Shown: in pieces, positions 1-6,543 of the stretch
How the letters are laid out: each line of letters starts with the position of its first letter
Position numbering within the stretch: position 1 is the stretch's first letter
Origin: JASBZA01 sp964392065
Lineage (GTDB): Bacteria > Bacillota > Clostridia > Saccharofermentanales > Fastidiosipilaceae
NCBI GenBank assembly: GCA_964392065.1
Contig: CAYMOG010000020.1
Coordinates: 1-22,443, forward strand
Reading direction: 5' to 3'
Length of the DNA stretch: 22,443 nucleotides
Position numbers and translations under genes: made by a program
Notes under the pieces: generated by a model
Seen by the model: the letters and a program-made list of their open reading frames with translations, nothing else
The model's database searches: none
Told to the model about the DNA's origin: nothing

Positions 1-9
1 TAAAAAGTA

Positions 10-15
10 TATAAT
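10..15 (+). promoter_or_regulatory. Possible -10 box of the AraC-family gene
   Basis: A perfect TATAAT lies about 60 bases upstream of the regulator start codon, inside a short palindrome (TATAATTATA). The matching -35 box would lie before the window edge, so this is only a candidate. Confidence 0.3.
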
Positions 16-74
16 TATACACACTACACCGACCCCACCATACGCTAGAACCCATGCAACTATGAGGAAGAACA

Positions 75-1055
75 ATGGCTAAACAACTAGAAGTGATAGG
101 TTATCGGCAGCAAGCCAAGATAAATGTATTTTTGAATCGTATTTGGTATAGGATGCCTCATTTCCATAATGCGTTTGAGGTGAGTGTTGCTCTGGAAGGT
201 AGCTCGGAATGGGTGATTTCGGGTAAGCGGTTTGTTATTGAGGCTGGAGATATTATTCTTTTAAATCCTAACCAGGTGCATGAGATTCGCTCGGATTCTG
301 AGGGTTGTTTACATCTCTATATACAGTTTCCAGTGAGCTTTTTCTCCCATTCTGTGCCCTCTATGCAGCAGGTACTCCTGGAGACGCAAGTGCTGCGTCG
401 ATCGGAAACCCAGGAATACCGAAATATTTTTGCCCTTGCGATTGAGTTTGCGAGCTTGTTTCTGGGCAGTATGGATGATTACCCGTTCTTGGCCATGAGT
501 ATTTTCCATCTATGGGTTGAGCGCATTCTGGACTGTGCGGATTATCATTTGATGACTCTAGCCGAGCAGCAGAAAATGCGTAGTGAAATTGAAAGAATTG
601 CCCGTTTACTGCATTTTGTCCAAGAGAACTATACCTATAATATAAAATTGGCTGATTTTGCCAAGGCGGAGGGCTTGTCTCTAAGCTATACTTCGCGTTT
701 TATCAAACAGCAGATTAATAAAACATTTCAAGAGCTTGTGAAGGAATTTCGCTTGATCAGGGCCCAGGAATATATGCATAAGAATACCTATTCCCTGACG
801 GAGCTATCTGTGATGGCAGGTTTCTCCGACCCTCGCTATATGAAGCAAGCGTTCCAGGAGAAACTGCACATCACGCCTCAAGAATATCAAGAGAATATTA
901 AGAAGGCTCCGCTTGTTTTGGGAGAAAGCGATGCTACCTATTCGGTTGAGACGCCTTTGGCCACAGTGGATAGTATTGCGTGTCTTCATAAGCTCCGACC
1001 TAGTGAAGAGTGTTTGGTGGAGATCTGGAAACAGGTGTATCATCGGGCCCGTTAG
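75..1055 (+). CDS. AraC-family transcriptional regulator (likely xylose/xylan operon control)
   Basis: A 326-residue cytoplasmic DNA-binding regulator. Residues about 25-95 form an AraC-type cupin sensor domain (the PHFHNAFEVSVAL stretch, then the GDIILLNPNQVHEI turn typical of sugar-sensing members). Residues about 172-272 carry the two helix-turn-helix units of the AraC/XylS domain, with the diagnostic IAxxAGFSDPRYMKQAF-like second helix and the ITPQEY ending. The ATG at 75 follows GAGGAAG with good spacing. About 54 residues follow the HTH domain, a longer tail than usual, which I do not recognise. The gene converges on the GH3 glycosidase gene and overlaps its end by 4 bases. This neighbourhood suggests it activates the opposing xylB-xylA-GH3 operon in response to a pentose or xylo-oligosaccharide. 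The family call is firm; the target is inferred. Confidence 0.9.
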   Translation: MAKQLEVIGYRQQAKINVFLNRIWYRMPHFHNAFEVSVALEGSSEWVISGKRFVIEAGDIILLNPNQVHEIRSDSEGCLHLYIQFPVSFFSHSVPSMQQVLLETQVLRRSETQEYRNIFALAIEFASLFLGSMDDYPFLAMSIFHLWVERILDCADYHLMTLAEQQKMRSEIERIARLLHFVQENYTYNIKLADFAKAEGLSLSYTSRFIKQQINKTFQELVKEFRLIRAQEYMHKNTYSLTELSVMAGFSDPRYMKQAFQEKLHITPQEYQENIKKAPLVLGESDATYSVETPLATVDSIACLHKLRPSEECLVEIWKQVYHRAR

Positions 1056-3169
1056 CGTTTCACGGTGAGGCGTTTACAGGCTTGGCCACTTAGTTCTTCG
1101 CTACGTGGGTCGGGTTGGTGAAATCCTACATATAGTTCATAGCTGCCTTCTGGTGTGACGAATTGTCCTTCGTCATTAACGACTTGGAAGGATTCCGCGT
1201 TTAGCTCCAGTACACAGTTTTTTTCTTCTCGAGCATTAAGGTTTACTTTCTTAAAGGCCTTGAGCTGAGGGTGTAAGGGGCCGTATTCAGGTGCTTGGAT
1301 ATAGATTTGTAGGGTTTCATTTATAGGAATGTTGCTGGCGTTCTTGACGTTTACGTGTACCTTCAACGTTTCGGATTCCCAGGTGGTTTCTAGGTTTCCA
1401 ATTTGGACGTCACCGTAGGTTAGGCCAAAGCCAAAGGGATACAGCACGCCATCTTCTACGAAGCGATAGGTGCGGTTGGTCATGCTATAGTCTTCGAAAT
1501 CGGGGATTTCATACGCTTCGGAGTAGAAGGTTACTGGCAGTTTTCCTTCGGGAGAATACGCTCCGAATAGTAATTCGGCAACAGCTTTGCCTCCTTGTGC
1601 GCCAGGATACCAGCATTGCATGATGGCGTTGGCGTGTTTGTGATCTGCGTCTAGAGCTAGGCAAGAGCCGGATAGTACGAGTAACACGACCGGTTTATTG
1701 TACGAATATATAATCTCTAGGACTTCTCTCTGGATTCCAGGCAGTAATAAATCTGGTTTATCGCCACTGGCAAATTGATTGCCCTTGTCGCCTTGTTCGC
1801 CTTCTAAGCCTGGATCTAGGCCGAAGACGGCGATAATAACATCACTTTCTTCGCAAATAGCCTTTACTTCCGCTACCCGATCGTAGGCTTGTGCCTGATT
1901 GGACATTTTTTCTTTATATAGGTGGCATCCTTCGGAGAAGAGAATTCTAGTGTCCTCTTCTCTCAGATAGTCTTTGACCCCATCTAGAATAGTCCAGTAT
2001 CTAGAGGCCGTTCCCTGGTAATTACCTTCTAGGGCGTTTTGATTCTGAGCGTTCGGGCCTATGATGCCTAGGGTTTTAATCTGGGCTTGGGCCAAAGGTA
2101 AAACACCGTCATTTTTCAGCAGTACCGGGACCTTCCGGGCGGTTTCTAGATTAAATTGTTCGTGCTCTAGGCAATCATTTGTTAAATAGGAGATAGAATC
2201 ATATGGGCAGGAATCATCGTCAATTAGACCTAGAAGCATGCGGGTCGTAAGGAGCCTAGTTAGGGCTTGGTCGATTTTTGCTTCGTCTAATTTGTTTTCG
2301 ATGACCGCATCTACCGCGTGGCTATAACAAGTTCCGCAGTTCAAGTCACAACCTGCTTCAATAGACATGGCGACGGCATCCACAGGATTATCGGTTAAAT
2401 TATGGAAGGTAAAAATATCCCTTATTGCCCAGCAATCCGATACCACATGGCCCTCGAATCCCCATTCTTCCCGTAACACTTTCTGCAAGAGATAAGGGCT
2501 TGCCGAAGCCGCTTCCCCATTCACGCGATTATAGGCACTCATGACGGATTCTACATGGGCTTCTTCTACGGCGGCTCGGAATGCAGGGAAATAGGTTTCT
2601 CTCATATCCTTTTCTGAAACGAGCGCGTCGAATGCATGGCGACCCTCCTCAGGTCCTGAATGCACAGCGAAGTGCTTGGCGCAGGCAGCGGCCTTGAGAT
2701 ACGTAGGGTCATCGCCTTGTAAACCATTGATGAAGGAAACACCTAGTCTAGAGGATAGGTAAGGGTCTTCGCCATAGGTTTCATGGCCCCTCCCCCATCT
2801 AGGGTCTCGGAAGATATTGACATTGGGCGACCAGAAGGTCAGCCCTTTATATATATCCCTATCGCCTAATCGGGAGAAGGTATTGTACCTAGCTCTACCC
2901 TCGGTGGCTACCACATCTGCTACTTGATATAAGCTCTCTTCATCGAAACTTGCGGCCAAAGCAATCGCCTGTGGAAAAACGGTAGCTACACCTGCACGGG
3001 CCACACCATGGAGCCCTTCATTCCACCAATTGTATGCTGGAATATTCAGACGTTCGATGGCCGGAGCATTATGGAGTAATTGCGAGACTTTCTCGGTAAG
3101 GGTCATTTCAGAAATCAAAGCTTCTATACGTGCCTTATATTTAGCACGATTCCTTCGTACTGCTTTCAT
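1052..3169 (-). CDS. Glycoside hydrolase family 3, probable beta-xylosidase (or alpha-arabinofuranosidase/beta-glucosidase)
   Basis: A 705-residue GH3 enzyme expected to remove terminal sugars from the non-reducing ends of oligosaccharides. The N-terminal TIM-barrel domain holds NWWNEGLHGVAR (about 47-58), the AKHFAVH segment (164-170) and VVSDCWA, whose Asp245 is the expected nucleophile. The second alpha/beta domain contains LEGEQGD near 455-461, with the likely acid/base glutamate. A fibronectin-III-like domain closes the protein (about 590-690). No signal peptide is visible, so it should act inside the cell on imported xylo-oligosaccharides. The ATG at 3169 follows AGGAG. The start lies within the preceding small gene (29-base overlap), which suggests translational coupling. 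Position downstream of xylB and xylA is the reason to prefer a xylosidase; GH3 specificity cannot be read from motifs alone. Confidence 0.9.
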   Translation of the reverse strand: MKAVRRNRAKYKARIEALISEMTLTEKVSQLLHNAPAIERLNIPAYNWWNEGLHGVARAGVATVFPQAIALAASFDEESLYQVADVVATEGRARYNTFSRLGDRDIYKGLTFWSPNVNIFRDPRWGRGHETYGEDPYLSSRLGVSFINGLQGDDPTYLKAAACAKHFAVHSGPEEGRHAFDALVSEKDMRETYFPAFRAAVEEAHVESVMSAYNRVNGEAASASPYLLQKVLREEWGFEGHVVSDCWAIRDIFTFHNLTDNPVDAVAMSIEAGCDLNCGTCYSHAVDAVIENKLDEAKIDQALTRLLTTRMLLGLIDDDSCPYDSISYLTNDCLEHEQFNLETARKVPVLLKNDGVLPLAQAQIKTLGIIGPNAQNQNALEGNYQGTASRYWTILDGVKDYLREEDTRILFSEGCHLYKEKMSNQAQAYDRVAEVKAICEESDVIIAVFGLDPGLEGEQGDKGNQFASGDKPDLLLPGIQREVLEIIYSYNKPVVLLVLSGSCLALDADHKHANAIMQCWYPGAQGGKAVAELLFGAYSPEGKLPVTFYSEAYEIPDFEDYSMTNRTYRFVEDGVLYPFGFGLTYGDVQIGNLETTWESETLKVHVNVKNASNIPINETLQIYIQAPEYGPLHPQLKAFKKVNLNAREEKNCVLELNAESFQVVNDEGQFVTPEGSYELYVGFHQPDPRSEELSGQACKRLTVKR

Positions 3170-3460
3170 ACGTATTCTCCTCTTCTATGGGTTGGAACTG
3201 TAGGCTTTCTAGATCAAAATTACTTCCTGGTAAGAAAAGCAAGGTAACGTTCCACTTACCTTCTTTCTTATCAAACGGGAAGTCATGTGGTTCTATTTGC
3301 TCGCTAGGCTCTATTTCTAAGAGTTCAACCATCCTATGGGTACCTTGCTCAAAATCGTTACCGCTTCCCATTTATTAGGTTCGGGTGTATGAGCAGCGGG
3401 TGGGTATTGGTCTATGGAACGTTTTTGGAATTTCCAGTGCTTATTGAGCTTCACTTGCAT
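3141..3460 (-). pseudogene. Small gene with a frameshift in the xylose operon; C-terminal half looks like the end of a carbohydrate-binding domain
   Basis: A strong ribosome site (AAGGAGAG) precedes an ATG at 3460. That frame reads MQVKLNKHWKFQKRSIDQY onward for 47 codons to a TAG at 3317-3319. A second open frame, shifted by -1, runs from 3371 to a TAA at 3141-3143, but its ATG directly follows two in-frame stops and has no ribosome site. Joined by one frame change between about 3372 and 3320, the two give a protein of about 105 residues. The ending, WNVTLLFLPGSNFDLESLQF, resembles the final strands of CBM6-type beta-sandwich domains (pattern D-x-YLVF-x-GG then FDxDxFxF). I saw no classic -1 slippery heptamer in the overlap, so an indel (real or from sequencing) is more likely than programmed frameshifting. 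The carbohydrate-binding reading is tentative. Confidence 0.5.
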
Positions 3461-3495
3461 GTATACTCTCCTTGTTTTTACTTAGATATAAGAGT

Positions 3496-3520
3496 GGCCA
3501 AAGCAGCAAGCGCTTTGGCC
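3496..3520 (-). other. Intergenic hairpin between xylA and the downstream genes
   Basis: A perfect 9-bp stem, GGCCAAAGC (3496-3504) with GCTTTGGCC (3512-3520), and a 7-base loop lie just after the xylA stop. No T-run follows on the minus strand, so it is not a standard terminator. It may act as a 3' mRNA-stabilising or processing element that sets xylA above the glycosidase; that role is inferred. Confidence 0.5.
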
Positions 3521-3534
3521 GAAACCTAGGTTTC
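3521..3534. repeat. Perfect 14-bp palindrome GAAACCTAGGTTTC
   Basis: The sequence equals its own reverse complement and directly abuts the hairpin at 3496-3520, six bases from the xylA stop codon. It could be part of a longer RNA structure or a protein-binding site. I found no second copy upstream of xylB. Confidence 0.5.
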
Positions 3535-3540
3535 TTCGCA

Positions 3541-4863
3541 CTAGGAACCAAAGAGAATTTGATTTAGAACTGCTTCTAAGTGTTCTTGCTTACCGCTCCC
3601 CGGATCTCTTGGTGTGCCCAGCTCCTCAGCATAGGCTGCCAGTTCTTCTAGTGAAGTAGATTTTTCTCGAACCTTCTTACCTATACCTTCGTCGAAGCTA
3701 GCGTATCGGCCTGCTACGAACTGATCAATGCGGCCGTCTTCTATAATGGCATGTGCCTTACGTAATCCGAGGGCAAAACTGTCCATGCCTACAATAAAGG
3801 CTAAGAACATATCTTCTGCTGTATTAGATGGGCGGCGAGCCTTCGAGTCGAAGTTTAGACCGCCGGTTGTGAAGCCTCCTGCCCGTAGAATTTCAAGCAT
3901 GGCAAGGGTAGTAGAGTAGACATCGGTAGGGAATTGGTCGGTATCCCAACCGACCAGTAAGTCGCCTTGATTAGCATCTACAGAACCTAACATGTCGTGA
4001 ATCGCTGCAACCCGAAGTTCATGCTCGAAGGTATGACCTGCAAGTGTGGCATGGTTGGCTTCAATGTTTAATTTGAAATCCTTATCTAGCCCGTATTGTT
4101 GTAAGAATTGAATGGATGTCGCCGCATCATAATCGTATTGGTGTTTCATAGGTTCTTGTGGTTTAGGCTCAATGAAGAAATCTCCAGTAAAACCGATATT
4201 TCGCGCATAACGTACCGCCATATGCATGAGGTTTGCCATGTTCTCTTGTTCAAACTTCATATCCGTGTTAAGTAAGGTTTCATAACCTTCTCGGCCACCC
4301 CAGAATACATAACCTGTACCACCAAGCTTCACAGTAAGTTCCAAGGCTTTTTTAATCTTGGCCGCAGCAAAGGCATAGACGTCGGCACTGTTCGATGTAC
4401 CTGCGCCATTCATATAATGTGGCGCGGTAAATAGATTGGCAGTACCCCAGAGTAATTTAATCCCTGTTTCTTGCATTTTCTCTAAGATATAATCTGAAAT
4501 TTCATCTAAGTTGCGGTTGGTTTCCGTTAAGTTTTCACCTGCTGGCGCAATATCTGCATCATGGAAACAGAAATATTCTATGCCTAGTTTAGACATAAAT
4601 TCGAACCCGGCATCGACCTTTGCTCTCGCATGTTCCATAGTTCCTTCTTCTGGAGCGCCGAAGCGCATATCCATAGTCCCTGAACCGAACATATCCGAGC
4701 CGTCCGCACATAGTGTATGCCACCAAGCCATGGCGAATTTAAGGTGTTCTTTCATCGGGCGACCCATGATTTCTTCTTCCGCATTATAGAACTTAAATGC
4801 TAATGGGTTCTGACTCTTGGGCCCCTCATATGGAATCTTCTCTACAAAATTAAAATAACGCAT
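3541..4863 (-). CDS. xylA: Xylose isomerase (class II)
   Basis: A 440-residue cytoplasmic enzyme converting D-xylose to D-xylulose, using two divalent metal ions. Length and numbering match the long class II family almost residue for residue. Visible are the ring-opening base His101 with Asp104 (FCFHDAD) and the metal ligands Glu232 (FFIEPKPQEP), Glu268 and His271 (NIEANHATLAGH), Asp296 (SVDANQGD), Asp307 and Asp309 (GWDTDQFP) and Asp339 (NFDSKARRPS). No active-site residue is missing. The ATG follows AGGAGG inside the end of xylB, with a 14-base overlap, so the two are co-transcribed and probably translationally coupled. The stop is TAG. A hairpin and a palindrome follow before the next gene. 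Confidence 0.98.
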   Translation of the reverse strand: MRYFNFVEKIPYEGPKSQNPLAFKFYNAEEEIMGRPMKEHLKFAMAWWHTLCADGSDMFGSGTMDMRFGAPEEGTMEHARAKVDAGFEFMSKLGIEYFCFHDADIAPAGENLTETNRNLDEISDYILEKMQETGIKLLWGTANLFTAPHYMNGAGTSNSADVYAFAAAKIKKALELTVKLGGTGYVFWGGREGYETLLNTDMKFEQENMANLMHMAVRYARNIGFTGDFFIEPKPQEPMKHQYDYDAATSIQFLQQYGLDKDFKLNIEANHATLAGHTFEHELRVAAIHDMLGSVDANQGDLLVGWDTDQFPTDVYSTTLAMLEILRAGGFTTGGLNFDSKARRPSNTAEDMFLAFIVGMDSFALGLRKAHAIIEDGRIDQFVAGRYASFDEGIGKKVREKSTSLEELAAYAEELGTPRDPGSGKQEHLEAVLNQILFGS

Positions 4864-6364
4864 GGTTTCCTCCTATATTTGCTAATGTTTTATATGCGTC
4901 TTGGAGCTTAGGGTATAAGCTCTTATACAATTGGTAATAGGGTTTATACTGTTCGTAGGCTTCATGATTAGGCATCTGAGGCTCTTCGAATAAGACGATT
5001 TTCTCACAGGCTTCTTCTATGGAAGCATAGAGCCCACAGCCTACGGCTGCAAGAATGGCAGCACCTAGGGCGGCGCCTTCATCTTCTCGTAGCGTTCTCA
5101 CAGGAACACCATAGAGGTCTGCTAGCATCTGTCTCCATAACTTACTTCGGCCTCCGCCTCCCGTAATAATCATATCTGAGATGTCGGCTCCATTCTCTAG
5201 GAAAATATCGACACATTCCTTCTGAGAATACGCCACACCTTCCATAACAGCTCTTACGAGTTCTCCTTGCCCATGGACAGCTGAGAGGCCGAAAAATACG
5301 CCTCTTGCATCTGGATCTAGATGAGGGCTACGTTCTCCCATGAGATAAGGTAAATAAATCAAGTGTTCGGAACCAATAGGTACTTCCTGGGCAAAAGAAG
5401 TCATCCTATCGTAGGTACCACCTGCAAAAACACGATCTCTTAACCACTTGAGCGAGAGTCCTGCGCCTTGCGTACAACTCATCAGGGTCCACTTCCCAGG
5501 AACGGAGGCACAGAGCGTGTGCACTCTACCTTCCGCATCGATCTCTGGATAATCCGTAACGGTATATACGACTGCAGAAGTCCCTATACTTGTGAAAGCT
5601 CTACCCGTTTTATAGATTCCTGTTCCTATGGCGGCCGCCGCATTATCTGCTGCACCACCAACTACTCGAGTATCTTCCGCTAATCCCGTTTCAGCTGCAG
5701 CATTTGCAGTCACTTCTCCCGAACACTCCACAGATTCTATTAATTTCGGTAAAACATTCTCGGAGATTCCTAGATACTCTAACACTTCCGAAGACCAGGT
5801 ACGATTCTTCACATCCATCATCTGCATACCCGAAGCATCCGATACATCGCTTACATAAGTACCGGTGAGCTTGAAGCGTATATAATCCTTAGGCAAGAGG
5901 ACATGCCGCACCTGTTTGAAGATGTCTTCTTCATTTCTCTTCACCCATAATAGTTTGGCAGCGGTAAATCCTGTCATAGGAGGATTTGCTGTAATAGCAA
6001 TCATCTTTTCTTTGCCAAATTCTCGCTCCATCGCAAGAACTTCTTCACCCGTACGTTGATCGGCCCAGATAATACAAGGCCTTAGGATTTCATTTCTCTC
6101 ATCTAAGAGTACTAATCCATGCATTTGCCCTGATAAGCCTATCCCTTGAATAGCTTCTGCATGAATACCGCTCTTCTCTAGCACATAGCGAATACCTTGC
6201 ACGGTGGCTTCCCACCAATCTTCAGGATTTTGCTCTGCCCATCCATTTCTTGGTTGGGCAAGACTATACTCACCTGTATAGGATGCTATAGTCTGTCCAT
6301 CTGCAGAGAATAAGACGGTCTTGGTTCCCGAAGTCCCTATATCAATACCTAGCACGTATTGCAA
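4850..6364 (-). CDS. xylB: Xylulokinase
   Basis: A 504-residue FGGY-family carbohydrate kinase that phosphorylates D-xylulose to xylulose 5-phosphate with ATP. The N-terminal phosphate loop GIDIGTSGTKT lies at 6-16, LSGQMHG at 77-83, and the catalytic Asp240 is in GGAADNAAAAIGTG. The second-domain ATP site TGGGGRSKLW and the DEGAALGAAILA segment are intact. The start codon is TTG (6362-6364), preceded by AGGAGG at suitable spacing; no in-frame ATG would keep the phosphate loop, so the TTG is secure. First gene of the minus-strand xylose operon, overlapping xylA. The promoter region carries an imperfect inverted repeat. Paired with xylA, a xylulose substrate is more likely than another sugar of this family. 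Confidence 0.96.
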   Translation of the reverse strand: MQYVLGIDIGTSGTKTVLFSADGQTIASYTGEYSLAQPRNGWAEQNPEDWWEATVQGIRYVLEKSGIHAEAIQGIGLSGQMHGLVLLDERNEILRPCIIWADQRTGEEVLAMEREFGKEKMIAITANPPMTGFTAAKLLWVKRNEEDIFKQVRHVLLPKDYIRFKLTGTYVSDVSDASGMQMMDVKNRTWSSEVLEYLGISENVLPKLIESVECSGEVTANAAAETGLAEDTRVVGGAADNAAAAIGTGIYKTGRAFTSIGTSAVVYTVTDYPEIDAEGRVHTLCASVPGKWTLMSCTQGAGLSLKWLRDRVFAGGTYDRMTSFAQEVPIGSEHLIYLPYLMGERSPHLDPDARGVFFGLSAVHGQGELVRAVMEGVAYSQKECVDIFLENGADISDMIITGGGGRSKLWRQMLADLYGVPVRTLREDEGAALGAAILAAVGCGLYASIEEACEKIVLFEEPQMPNHEAYEQYKPYYQLYKSLYPKLQDAYKTLANIGGNHALF

Positions 6365-6395
6365 TTATCTAGCCCTCCTTCTTATCTTACTATTA

Positions 6396-6425
6396 AGTAT
6401 CGTTCATTCTGAGAAGAATGCAACG
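6396..6425 (-). promoter_or_regulatory. Candidate xylB promoter with overlapping inverted repeat
   Basis: On the minus strand a TTGCAT (-35, 6418-6423) and GATACT (-10, 6396-6401) are 16 bases apart. Between and over them lies an inverted repeat, CATTCT and AGAATG around a 4-base centre (6405-6420), extended by CGTT and AACG arms with one unpaired base (6401-6425). The placement suits an operator for the operon regulator. Both boxes are imperfect, so this is a candidate only. Confidence 0.4.
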
Positions 6426-6482
6426 ATTATTTTGGGTTCATTATCCGACAATTTTGACCTGAGATGTAAAATTCGCAGAATA

Positions 6483-6512
6483 GAAAAAAGTGCACCGTAT
6501 TCTTGTGCACTT
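6483..6512 (-). terminator. Rho-independent terminator of cphA
   Basis: On the minus strand AAGTGCAC (6512-6505) pairs with GTGCACTT (6495-6488) across a 9-base loop and is followed by a six-T run. It lies about 30 bases past the cphA stop and separates cphA from the xylose operon. Confidence 0.85.
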
Positions 6513-6543
6513 CTTCTAAAATATAAATGACCCTTAAGACGCT

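Noticed and set aside
3317..3372. Programmed -1 ribosomal frameshifting in the small xylose-operon gene
   Set aside because: No X-XXY-YYZ slippery heptamer in frame and no clear downstream pseudoknot was found in the window where the shift must occur.
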